From: Mycobacteriales bacterium
GTDB taxonomy: Bacteria > Actinomycetota > Actinomycetes > Mycobacteriales > SCTD01
Reading direction: 5' to 3'
DNA: 32,623 nucleotides
Assembly (NCBI GenBank): GCA_040902655.1
Contig: JBBDWV010000041.1
Span: 28,014-60,636 of the forward strand
Shown: positions 17,001 through 24,328 of the stretch, in pieces
Position numbering within the stretch: position 1 is the stretch's first letter
How the letters are laid out: each line of letters starts with the position of its first letter
The notes under the pieces: generated by a model
The model's database searches: none
What the model was told of the DNA's origin: nothing
Seen by the model: the letters and a program-made list of their open reading frames with translations, nothing else
Position numbers and translations under genes: made by a program

Positions 17001-17026
17001 ATCGGCAGGGCCCCAGAACGCTTGAG
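17001..17026 (-). promoter_or_regulatory. Sigma-28/FliA-like promoter of fliM
   Basis: CTCAAG (17026-17021), 14-base spacer, GCCGAT (17006-17001), between fliL and fliM. Upstream bases CGCTAAGG match the flhA site. The predicted transcription start falls on the first codons of fliM. Confidence 0.75.
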
Positions 17027-17065
17027 CCTTAGCGCACCGGAGTCACCGCGCGGCTCCTGGCGGCC

Positions 17066-17545
17066 TCACTGCATGACGAACTCGGTGAAGTACACCTCCA
17101 TCACGTCGTGGTGGTAGCGCTCGGCGACCCGCTTGCTCAGCTCGTCCTTGGCCGCCTGCCGGGCCGTCGGTGAGGCCAGCTCTGCATAGGTGCGGCCGCC
17201 CAGGAAGGCGATGGCCTCGTCGAGGGCAACCGCGCCGGTCACGCCGTGGCCGCTGCTGGGCTTGGCGACCACCTGCAGGGCCAGGCCGACCTTGAGCAGC
17301 CGGCCGTCGGCCAGGTTCATCGTGATCGGCTCGAGGGACAGCACCTCCCCGGCCTCCGGCTTCTTCGCGACCGCCTCCTCGCCACCGGCATCACCGGCGC
17401 CGGGTCCCAGCAGGAAGTACCAGCCGGCCGCCAGGGCCACCAGGGGCACCGCGATCAGGAGCAGCTTCTTGCGGCCGCCTCCGGAGGCTTGCTGGGCACC
17501 CTCCTCGGCCGGCTTCGCGGCTGCCTTCTTCGTGGTCGTGGCCAT
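17066..17545 (-). CDS. fliL: Flagellar basal-body protein FliL
   Basis: Single-pass membrane protein that rings and supports the stator. 159 residues: a Lys/Ala-rich cytoplasmic start, one helix (about 27-46, LLLIAVPLVALAAGWYFLL), then the periplasm-facing FliL domain with SLEPITMNLADGRLLKVGLALQV and the C-terminal YFTEFVMQ. Start ATG 17545 is one base beyond the motB stop; an upstream in-frame extension would overlap motB coding and is Pro/Arg-rich. Cotranscribed with flbD-motA-motB. Confidence 0.93.
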   Translation of the reverse strand: MATTTKKAAAKPAEEGAQQASGGGRKKLLLIAVPLVALAAGWYFLLGPGAGDAGGEEAVAKKPEAGEVLSLEPITMNLADGRLLKVGLALQVVAKPSSGHGVTGAVALDEAIAFLGGRTYAELASPTARQAAKDELSKRVAERYHHDVMEVYFTEFVMQ

Positions 17546-17546
17546 C

Positions 17547-18446
17547 TCAGTGCTTCTCCTTCGGGGGGGCGGGTGCCGCTGCGGCGGCGCCTGCCGGACG
17601 GGGGGGCGCCGGCGCGGAGTGCGCGGCGGGTAGGGCGGCAACGGGAGCACCCGCGTCGGCGGCCGTGGCACGCACGATCACCTCGACCCGGCGGTTGACC
17701 GCCCGGGTCTGCGGCGTGTTCTTGACCAGCGGGCGCTGGTCGGCGTAGCCGGCGGCGCTCATCCGCTTCGCCGGGATCTTCTGGCTGGCGATGATGTAGC
17801 GCAGCACGGTGGTCGCGCGCTCTGTCGACAGCTCCCAGTTGGAGGGGAACCGCCCGCCGCTGATCGGCAGGTTGTCGGTGTGCCCCTCGACGGTGACCGG
17901 GTTGGGGATCGGCACGAGCGCCGGGCCGATGCCGTCGAGCACGGTGCGGCCGGCCGGCAGGAGCGTGGCCGAGCCGAGCGTGAAGAGCACCTCGTCGGTG
18001 ACGATCGTGACGACCAGGCCGCGCTCGTCGATCTTGAAGCGGACGGAGTTCTGCAGCCCCTTCGCGGTGAGCGACTCGGTGATCCGCCGCTGCACCTCCT
18101 TCAGCTGCTCGTTCTCGTTGGAGACCGCCTTCGCGCGGGCCTTCTTCTCGTCCAGCGCGGCGACCGCCGCCTGGATGTTGACCGCCAGCTGCTCCTCGGG
18201 GGCCGTGGGCGCGGACGGGGTGTCCAGCAGCCCGCTGCCGCCGTCGAGCAGCGTCGGCCCGGTGCCGAAGTACTCCCGGACGCTGCCGGCCAGCTGCTCG
18301 GCCTTGGTCTGGTCGACGACCGACATCGCGTACATCACGAGGAACAGCGCCATCAGCACCGTGAGCATGTCGGCGTAGGTGACCAGCCACCGCTCGTGGT
18401 TCTCGTGCTCCTCCTCCTCGTGGTGCTTGGCCCGCCTGGCGGACAT
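17547..18446 (-). CDS. motB: Stator protein MotB
   Basis: Peptidoglycan-anchored stator half of the flagellar motor. A His/Glu-rich cytoplasmic N-terminus leads into one helix with the ion-binding Asp, YAD at residue 26 (WLVTYADMLTVLMALFLVMY). A long periplasmic linker follows, then an OmpA-like domain (about 150-270) with VEGHTDNLPI and NWELSTERA. The C-terminal 30 residues are Ala/Pro-rich. ATG overlaps the motA stop (TGATG). Proton rather than sodium use cannot be decided here. 299 residues, normal size. Confidence 0.95.
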   Translation of the reverse strand: MSARRAKHHEEEEHENHERWLVTYADMLTVLMALFLVMYAMSVVDQTKAEQLAGSVREYFGTGPTLLDGGSGLLDTPSAPTAPEEQLAVNIQAAVAALDEKKARAKAVSNENEQLKEVQRRITESLTAKGLQNSVRFKIDERGLVVTIVTDEVLFTLGSATLLPAGRTVLDGIGPALVPIPNPVTVEGHTDNLPISGGRFPSNWELSTERATTVLRYIIASQKIPAKRMSAAGYADQRPLVKNTPQTRAVNRRVEVIVRATAADAGAPVAALPAAHSAPAPPRPAGAAAAAPAPPKEKH

Positions 18447-19225
18447 CAGGCCGCTTCCTTCTCGTCCGAGGGTGTGGCGGCGCGCGGCGGGAGGAAGGCC
18501 CGCAGCTTCTGCTCGATCACGCGGGGGTTGCTGCCGGCCTGGATCGACATCAGGCCCTCGATCAGCAGGTTCATCCGGCGGACCTCGAGCTCGCTGATGC
18601 GCTTGAGCTTGGTCGACAGCGGCAGGAAGATCACGTTGGCGGACAGCACGCCCCACAGGGTCGCCAGGAAGGCCGCGCCGATCATGTGGCCGAGCTCGGT
18701 GGGCTTGTCGAGGTTCTCCAGCACGTGCACCAGGCTCAGCACGGTGCCGATGATCCCGATGGTGGGGGCGTAGGCGCCCATGTCGCCGAACAGCTTGGCC
18801 GCCGACTTGTCGCCGGCCCGCTTGGCGTCGACCTTGGCGTCGAGGATGTCGCGCAGCTCCTCGGGGTCGGTGCCGTCCACGAGCAGTTCGACGCCCTCCT
18901 TGAGGAACGGGTCGTCGATCTCGCGGGCCTGCTCCTCCAGCGCGAGCAGGCCGTTGCGCCGGGCCTGCTCGGCCAGCGTCACCAGCACCGTCACCGACTC
19001 GTCGGCAGGGGTGACCTTGCTCGTGAACGCGTGCTTGAGCGCGGCGGGCAGGCTGAGCGTGTCCTTCAGCAGGCCACCGGCGACCGACACGCCGATGGTG
19101 CCGCCGAAGACGAGCAGCATTGGCGGCAACATGAACATCGCCGTCGGGCTGCCGCCCTCGAGCATGTTGGCCAGGAAGATCGCGCCGAACGCGATCGCGA
19201 TGCCGATCAGGGTGGCCGGATCCAT
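18446..19225 (-). CDS. motA: Stator protein MotA
   Basis: Ion-conducting stator half. 259 residues with four membrane helices (about 2-20, 30-50, 148-170, 180-202) and a large cytoplasmic loop between helices 2 and 3 (LAEQARRNGLLALEEQ through the EELRDILD region) that touches FliG. The TIGIIGTVLSLVHVL helix 3 is typical. Start ATG 19225 begins MDPATLIGI and has GGAG seven bases upstream; it lies one base after the flbD stop. Confidence 0.95.
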   Translation of the reverse strand: MDPATLIGIAIAFGAIFLANMLEGGSPTAMFMLPPMLLVFGGTIGVSVAGGLLKDTLSLPAALKHAFTSKVTPADESVTVLVTLAEQARRNGLLALEEQAREIDDPFLKEGVELLVDGTDPEELRDILDAKVDAKRAGDKSAAKLFGDMGAYAPTIGIIGTVLSLVHVLENLDKPTELGHMIGAAFLATLWGVLSANVIFLPLSTKLKRISELEVRRMNLLIEGLMSIQAGSNPRVIEQKLRAFLPPRAATPSDEKEAA

Positions 19226-19226
19226 C

Positions 19227-19484
19227 TCAGTGCTCCAGAGGGGGGGACGGGACGACATGCAGGGCAGGGCTGCCGACCGGCGAGGTCTCCAGCCGGCCGG
19301 CCAGGGCGACGACGCTGGCGCGGTACTCCCGGACCAGCTCGATGAGCTGCGCGACGCTCTCGCTGACGAGCACCTTGTGGCCGTCGCACAGCGTGATCAC
19401 CGTGTCGGGTGTGGCCTCGGCGCGCTCGATGAGGTCCGGGTTGAGCGCGAACGGCAGCCCGGTGAGCCGCGTGAGCATGATCAT
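19227..19484 (-). CDS. flbD: FlbD-family flagellar protein (short)
   Basis: The small FlbD/SwrD-type protein, typically encoded next to motA or fliL in Gram-positive flagellar loci; SwrD in Bacillus raises stator torque. Family pattern is plain: MIMLTRLTGLPFALNPDLIE, then TPDTVITLCDGHKVLVSES. Start placed at ATG 19484, six bases after AAGG; ATG 19490 and 19478 are also possible. It is not the NtrC-type FlbD regulator of Caulobacter. First gene after the flgE hairpin, directly behind a sigma-28-like promoter. Confidence 0.9.
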   Translation of the reverse strand: MIMLTRLTGLPFALNPDLIERAEATPDTVITLCDGHKVLVSESVAQLIELVREYRASVVALAGRLETSPVGSPALHVVPSPPLEH

Positions 19485-19532
19485 GGTCATCCTTGAGTCG
19501 ACGTGCGGCCCATCCATGGCCGCTTCTAGTCC

Positions 19533-19558
19533 ATCGGCGTCCGGGGCCGTTACCTGAG
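19533..19558 (-). promoter_or_regulatory. Sigma-28/FliA-like promoter of flbD-motAB-fliL
   Basis: CTCAGG (19558-19553), 14-base spacer, GCCGAT (19538-19533). An overlapping second CTCAAG (19565-19560) lies just upstream. The predicted transcription start near 19525 leaves a leader of about 40 bases. Confidence 0.75.
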
Positions 19559-19623
19559 CCTTGAGCGGTCGTCGGCCGCGTCATGTGTGCCGCTGCACAG
19601 GTGGCCGCCGGCCCACGACGCCA

Positions 19624-19658
19624 CGATGCCGGGCCCGCGTGCAGCGGGCCCGGCATCG
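19624..19658 (-). terminator. Strong hairpin after flgE
   Basis: A perfect 15-bp stem (CGATGCCGGGCCCGC and its complement) with a five-base loop, 17 bases past the flgE stop. No U tract follows, as is common in high-GC actinobacteria. It separates the flgB-flgE transcript from the flbD promoter. Confidence 0.8.
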
Positions 19659-19674
19659 GTGACGTACGGGGGAG

Positions 19675-20937
19675 CTACCGCTTGAGGTTGACCAGGTCCT
19701 GGAGCAGCTCGTCGGAGGAGGAGATGACGCGGGAGTTGGCCTGGAAGCCGCGCTGGGCGACGATCAGGTTGGTGAACTCCTGCGCCAGGTCGACGTTGCT
19801 CATCTCGACCGTGCCGCCGGACAGCGTTCCGCGGCCGCCCTCGCCGGCGACGCCGGTCTGCACCAGGCCGCTGTTCGGTGACGGGCGGTACATCGAGCCG
19901 CCGACCTTCTCCAGGCCGCCCGGGTTGGCGAAGTTGGCCATCGCGATCTGTGCGATGGCCTCCTGCATGCCGTTGGAGAAGATGCCCATGACGGTGCCGT
20001 TCGGGGAGATGGTGAACGACTGGAGCGCGCCGATGGCCGCACCGTCCTGCTCGAGCGCCGCCACGCTGTTGGAGCCGGCGTACTGCGTCATCGGCTCGTC
20101 CGGGGTGCCGAACTGCACGGTGACGTCCTTGGTGAAGTTGCCGACGCCGGCCATGCCCGCGGCGGCCAGCGTCATGCTGGGCTCGTTGAACTTGCCGGTG
20201 GCGGCGTCCCAGGTGAGCGTTCCGGTGCCGACGACGGCGTCAGGGGTGGAGCCGTTCGCGTTCGGCGCGGTCGCCTCCACGCTCCAGGTGTCGTTGCCGG
20301 TCTGCGTGTAGGTGATCGACAGCTTGATGGGCGCGCCCTGGCTGTCGAAGATGGTGACGCCGTTGGTGATCGAGACCGGGTCGGTCGCAGCCGCGTCGTA
20401 CTCGGTGTCCGGAATGTTGCCGCCGAGCCGGACCGTGCCGGTCTGGACCGGTGGCAGCGTCTGGCCGATCGGCAGCCGGACGGGCTCGAGCGGGCCGTTG
20501 GGGTTGATCGCGCCGGCGTTGGCCTTCCAGCCGAGCACCGAGGCGCCGGACGGCGTGACGAGCGAGCCGTTGGCGTCGAAGTTGAAGCTGCCGGAGCGGG
20601 TGTAGAGGTTCTCCCCGCCCTGCTGGACGGCGAAGAAGCCGTCGCCCTGGATCGCGAGGTCGGTGGCCCGGCCGGTGAGCTGGCTGGCGCCCTGCGCGAA
20701 GTTGGTGCTGATGGCACCGAGCTTCACACCGAGGCCGACCTGCGCGGGGTTGGTGCCGCCGGCGCCGTTGACCGGCGCGCCGGCGCCCTGCAGGGTCTGG
20801 CTCAGCACGTCCTGGAAGACGGTGGAGCTGCTCTTGTAGCCGGCCGTGTTGACGTTGGCGATGTTGTTGCCGACGACGTCCATCATCGTCTGGTGCGTGC
20901 GGAGACCGGAGATACCGGAGTACATCGAGCGAAGCAT
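19675..20937 (-). CDS. flgE: Flagellar hook protein FlgE
   Basis: Polymerises into the hook outside the cell, exported by the flagellar type III system. 420 residues: the N-terminal rod/hook motif MLRSMYSGISGLRTHQTMMD and GNNIANVNTAGYKSS, the DLAIQGDGFFAVQ block at about 93-105, a central FlaE-type region (about 150-320), and the C-terminal helix VDLAQEFTNLIVAQRGFQANSRVIS. Length and the central domain favour FlgE over the rod proteins FlgF/FlgG. ATG start with AGGAGA four bases upstream. Last gene of the flgB operon, followed by a strong hairpin. Confidence 0.93.
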   Translation of the reverse strand: MLRSMYSGISGLRTHQTMMDVVGNNIANVNTAGYKSSSTVFQDVLSQTLQGAGAPVNGAGGTNPAQVGLGVKLGAISTNFAQGASQLTGRATDLAIQGDGFFAVQQGGENLYTRSGSFNFDANGSLVTPSGASVLGWKANAGAINPNGPLEPVRLPIGQTLPPVQTGTVRLGGNIPDTEYDAAATDPVSITNGVTIFDSQGAPIKLSITYTQTGNDTWSVEATAPNANGSTPDAVVGTGTLTWDAATGKFNEPSMTLAAAGMAGVGNFTKDVTVQFGTPDEPMTQYAGSNSVAALEQDGAAIGALQSFTISPNGTVMGIFSNGMQEAIAQIAMANFANPGGLEKVGGSMYRPSPNSGLVQTGVAGEGGRGTLSGGTVEMSNVDLAQEFTNLIVAQRGFQANSRVISSSDELLQDLVNLKR

Positions 20938-20989
20938 TGTCTCTCCTGAAGAAGGTGGGGCTCGAAAGGGAAGATCACAGGCGGTACGG

Positions 20990-21021
20990 GAGCCGGCCCG
21001 GTGCGGGCCGCTCACCGGCTC
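20990..21021. repeat. Hairpin between flgD and flgE
   Basis: GAGCCGG and CCGGCTC pair around an inner CCCG/CGGG stem, at the flgD stop codon. It could attenuate or process the transcript so that FlgD and FlgE levels differ, or be incidental in such GC-rich DNA. Confidence 0.45.
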
Positions 21022-21451
21022 AGCTGCCGGCGGGGCGTACCTCCTTGACCGCAGGAAGTGAGACCTCCGTGTCTCCGGTGAGCAGGACGGGGCCACCCGG
21101 GTCGAACCGGACGCCCGTGACGGTGGCGACGACATCGCTGCCGTCGAGGCCGCTGGACACGACCGACTTGCCGATCAGGCCGCTCGCGCCGAGCGCGCGG
21201 TTGGCGCTGATCAGCTCGGCGTTCTGCTTGGACAGCTCGTCCAGCTTCTCGACGACGGTGAACTGCGCCGTCTGGGCCATGAACTCGGTGCCGTCGGTCG
21301 GGCTGAGCGGGTTCTGGTACTTCAGCTGGGCGACGAGCAGCTTGAGGAAGGTGTCCTTGCCCATCTCGTTGCCGGGCGCGACGCCTGCCGGGCTCGCGCC
21401 CGTGATGTCGCTGATCCGGTTGCCGGTCAGACCGGACAGTGGTGTGGTCAT
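21020..21451 (-). CDS. flgD: Flagellar hook-capping protein FlgD (short form)
   Basis: Scaffold cap on which hook subunits assemble. 143 residues: the conserved N-terminal part MGKDTFLKLLVAQLKYQNPL (about 30-49), SPTDGTEFMAQTAQFTVVEKL and a small C-terminal strand region. The full FLG-Ig and Tudor-like domains of enterobacterial FlgD (~230 residues) are absent, as in many Gram-positives. ATG start five bases after the fliK stop. Confidence 0.93.
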   Translation of the reverse strand: MTTPLSGLTGNRISDITGASPAGVAPGNEMGKDTFLKLLVAQLKYQNPLSPTDGTEFMAQTAQFTVVEKLDELSKQNAELISANRALGASGLIGKSVVSSGLDGSDVVATVTGVRFDPGGPVLLTGDTEVSLPAVKEVRPAGS

Positions 21452-21456
21452 GGCTG

Positions 21457-22863
21457 CTACATCCGTAGGTCGAGGGCGGCGTCCGGGTCCGGAGCCGGGG
21501 CGGGTACGGGGGAGTCGTCGCTGTCGGCGGCGCCCTGGCCGCCGGAGCGACGCTGTGCGGCCGACTTGTCGCGCTGGTCGTCGGCCTTGCCGCTGTCGAC
21601 CGACAGGTCGCTGGCGGTGAGGCCATGGGCCTCCAGCTGCTGGCGCAGGTCGGCCAACGAGGCCCGCAGCAGCTCCTTGGAGACGTCGTCGGCGGCATGC
21701 ATCGCCACGCTGATCTCGCCGCCACGCAGCGAGATCTCGACCTGGACCGCGCCGAGCTCTTCGGGGTAGAGCTTCAGCGACATGGTGTAGCTGCCGTCCG
21801 GGCCCTCGAGCACCGGCGCGAGCTGGGTGACGACCTGGGTGGCCGGCGGTGCGGCCGGTGCCGGAGGTGCGGGAGGCACCGGCGTGCTGACCGGACGGGT
21901 GTCGGTCTGCGGTGCGGCGGCGACGGCCTCGGTGGAGACCGGGCCGGTCGGACCGGCCGGGCCGGCAGGGCGGGACTCAGCCGGGGTAGCCGGTGCGGCG
22001 GTCAGCGCGGCGGGAGGTTCGTCGGCGGGCTCATCGGAGCCGTCGCCCGTGGCCGATGCCTGCTCGACGGCGGTCGCCTCGACAGCGGTCGCATCACCGG
22101 CGGCCGGGTCCTGGGACCCGACCGGGCCGACGGTCGCCGGCTGCGCCGACGCCGGGTGGCTCGCACCCGTGGCGGCCGGCCCGCTGCTGGAGGCGGTGGC
22201 GGAAACGGAGGCGGAGCCCGTGGCGGAGGCGGAGGCGGAGCCTGTGGCGGCCGGCGCGGTGCCGGTGCTGGTGGCGGTGGCGTCTGCCTGCCCGGGCGCC
22301 CCTCCGGGGGAGGCCGTGCCGGCGAGAGCCGGCGTGCCGGTTCCCGTCGTGGTTCCCGCCGCGCTGGCCGGCAGTGCGCCGGCCGGAGCGCCGGGTGAGG
22401 TCCCGGTTGCCGGAGCGCTCTCCTCGGCTGCGGCAGGGACGGCGGAAGCGGCGGGAGTCGAGCCGGGGAGGCCGGCACCGGCCGGCGGGGCGGGAGTCGA
22501 GCCGGGGAGGCCGGCACCGGCCGGCGTACCGGCCGGCACCTCGGTGCCGGGGAGGCCGCCGGCCAGCACGGGCCCATCGGCAGCGGCGGGCACCTCGGTG
22601 CCGGCAAGGCCACTGGCCAGCACGGCCCCACCGGTCAGGACAGGCCCACCGGTCAGCACGGACCCGTTCGCGGTCGACCCGCTCGGCAGCCCGCTGGTGG
22701 CGGACCCGCCGGCCGTGTCCGCGGTCACGGCCGAAGGGGAGGCCCCCGACACCAGACCGGCCAGCATCGCGGCGAAGTCGTCGGCTGCGGCCGGGGACGT
22801 CGCACGGCCGGCTGCGCTCTTCGCCGGCGCCGCGCCCGCGGGCAGGGTGCTCACCGTGGTCAT
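21457..22863 (-). CDS. fliK: Flagellar hook-length control protein FliK
   Basis: Secreted ruler that measures the hook and triggers the FlhB switch. 468 residues. The N-terminal two-thirds are Ala/Gly/Pro/Ser/Thr-rich and repetitive. The conserved hook-length domain is at about 350-435: DGSYTMSLKLYPEELGAVQV, then VEISLRGGEISVAMHA and LRASLADLRQQLEAHGL. Start ATG 22863 overlaps the preceding hydrolase stop (ATGA). Ruler length should depend on the repeat-rich part; see the 39-bp repeat at 22452-22529. Confidence 0.93.
   Translation of the reverse strand: MTTVSTLPAGAAPAKSAAGRATSPAAADDFAAMLAGLVSGASPSAVTADTAGGSATSGLPSGSTANGSVLTGGPVLTGGAVLASGLAGTEVPAAADGPVLAGGLPGTEVPAGTPAGAGLPGSTPAPPAGAGLPGSTPAASAVPAAAEESAPATGTSPGAPAGALPASAAGTTTGTGTPALAGTASPGGAPGQADATATSTGTAPAATGSASASATGSASVSATASSSGPAATGASHPASAQPATVGPVGSQDPAAGDATAVEATAVEQASATGDGSDEPADEPPAALTAAPATPAESRPAGPAGPTGPVSTEAVAAAPQTDTRPVSTPVPPAPPAPAAPPATQVVTQLAPVLEGPDGSYTMSLKLYPEELGAVQVEISLRGGEISVAMHAADDVSKELLRASLADLRQQLEAHGLTASDLSVDSGKADDQRDKSAAQRRSGGQGAADSDDSPVPAPAPDPDAALDLRM
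22452..22529 (-). repeat. 39-bp tandem repeat inside fliK
   Basis: Two near-identical 39-bp units starting at 22452 and 22491, encoding GAGLPGST plus PA-type linkers, with diverged partial copies on the higher-coordinate side (GGLPGTEVPA). Unit length keeps the reading frame. Confidence 0.75.
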
Positions 22864-23900
22864 GCAGCCTCCGCTCGGAGCTCGGCCATGATCTTGCGGA
22901 CGTAGTTCTGGGTCTCCTTGTACGGCGGGATGCCGCCGTGCTTGGTGACCGCGCCGGGACCGGCGTTGTAGGCGGCCAGTGCCAGCTCGGTCGAGCCGAA
23001 GCGCGCCAGGTGCGACTTCAGCAGCCGGGCCGCGCCGTCCACGGCCTCCGCCGGCTTCCAGGGGTCGATGCCGAGCCCGCCGGCGGTGGCCGGCATGAAC
23101 TGCATGAGTCCCTGCGCACCCGCGGGGCTCTTCGCGGCCGGGTTGAACCCGGACTCGGCCCGGGCGACGGCGGTGAGCAGGGCGGGGGAGACGCCGTGGC
23201 GTTGCCCGGCGCTCTGGAACAGGCCGGCGAACGCCGCCTCGCCGGAGCCGGCGCCGGAGCCGGCGGCGGGCCCGGCGGACCGCAGCGCACCGGCGAAGCC
23301 GGCGGCCGCAGCCGGGGCGGACGAGGCCGCGCCGTCGGGCAGGATCCGCCGGATGGTGGTGGCCTTCGACAGGTCGACGTTCTGCATCTTGACCACGTCG
23401 CCGGTCTTCGGGGCGACCACCCACTGGCCGTCCCCGGCGTACATGCCGATGTGGTCGGGGGCTGGGCGCTCGCGCTTGAAGAAGACGAGGTCGCCCGGGC
23501 GGGCCTCGGCGGCGCTGACCTCGCGGCCGGCCGTGGCCTGGTCGCGCGAGACGCGCGGGATGTCGATGCCGAACTGCTTGTAGGTGTACTGCATCAGCCC
23601 GGAGCAGTCGAAGCCGCCGGGTGCCGCGCCGCCCCAGACGTAGGGCGTGCCCAGGTGCTCCTTGGCCTTCGCGAGGACCGCGGCGCCGTCGACGCCGGCT
23701 CCGGGTCCGCTCGCGCGGGACAGCTGGGTCTGCGAGCTGGCCAGTACGTTGCCGAACGCGGCGCTGGCGCCGACACTGCCGGGCCGGGCGGCCGCGGCGG
23801 TCGCCATGGCGGGACGGGCGGCGAGCTGGATGGCCGGGGCCGGGAAGCGGCTCTGGATCTCCAGCATCCGGGACTGGACGGCGGCGAGCCCGGTGCTCAT
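22860..23900 (-). CDS. Flagellar peptidoglycan hydrolase: NlpC/P60 plus lytic transglycosylase
   Basis: Two wall-cutting domains in one 346-residue protein. NlpC/P60 endopeptidase, about 72-188: catalytic Cys99 in FDCSG and His150 in DHIGMY; the third polar residue, expected before AP at position 162, is Val. SLT-type lytic transglycosylase, about 225-345: catalytic Glu249 in ARAESGFNP, then GAQGLMQFMPATA and LALAAYNAGPGAV. No classical signal peptide, so export through the flagellar apparatus is likely, as for FlgJ, which it probably replaces in opening the wall for the rod. Residues 1-35 contain the QSRMLEIQSRF motif seen in such flagellar proteins. ATG has AGGAG six bases upstream and overlaps the fliJ stop. 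Confidence 0.9.
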   Translation of the reverse strand: MSTGLAAVQSRMLEIQSRFPAPAIQLAARPAMATAAAARPGSVGASAAFGNVLASSQTQLSRASGPGAGVDGAAVLAKAKEHLGTPYVWGGAAPGGFDCSGLMQYTYKQFGIDIPRVSRDQATAGREVSAAEARPGDLVFFKRERPAPDHIGMYAGDGQWVVAPKTGDVVKMQNVDLSKATTIRRILPDGAASSAPAAAAGFAGALRSAGPAAGSGAGSGEAAFAGLFQSAGQRHGVSPALLTAVARAESGFNPAAKSPAGAQGLMQFMPATAGGLGIDPWKPAEAVDGAARLLKSHLARFGSTELALAAYNAGPGAVTKHGGIPPYKETQNYVRKIMAELRAEAA

Positions 23901-24328
23901 CGGTCGCTCCTGCCGTGGCGGGAGACGACCAGCTCGTCGGTGGTCAGCTCGTCCTCCTTCTGGGTCTGGGCCTGGTGCTCGCTGCGCTGCCGTTCGTCGA
24001 GCCGCTCCAGCGCACCCACGCGCGAGGCGGTCTCGCTCCATGCAGTGCGGGCCCGCGTGGCGTCCTCGTGAGCGCGACGCACCCGGCCGCGCTGCTCGAT
24101 CACAGCGGCAGCGAAAGCCGATCGGGTGGACTGCTCGAAGAGGAAATCGGCACGTGGCTGGATTCCTGAAGGAATGAGGCACTTCTCGTACGCCGCCGTC
24201 TGCTCGGTGAGCTGCTGCTCCTGCGTCCTGATCGCGGCGTTGGCGGCCAGCAGCTGCCCGCGCGCAGCCTCCTCCTGCATGCGGCGTACGCGCAAAACCG
24301 GCTCCAGGCGGAAGTGGTAGCGCTTCAC
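23897..24328 (-). CDS. fliJ: Flagellar export chaperone FliJ
   Basis: Coiled-coil stalk of the export ATPase, resembling the gamma subunit of F1. 143 residues, nearly all helical, starting KRYHFRLEPVLRVRRMQEE and continuing with Gln/Glu/Arg-rich heptads. GTG start overlaps the fliI stop (GTGA), as expected for coupled synthesis with the ATPase. Low sequence conservation; position between fliI and the hydrolase/fliK genes is decisive. Confidence 0.9.
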   Translation of the reverse strand: MKRYHFRLEPVLRVRRMQEEAARGQLLAANAAIRTQEQQLTEQTAAYEKCLIPSGIQPRADFLFEQSTRSAFAAAVIEQRGRVRRAHEDATRARTAWSETASRVGALERLDERQRSEHQAQTQKEDELTTDELVVSRHGRSDR

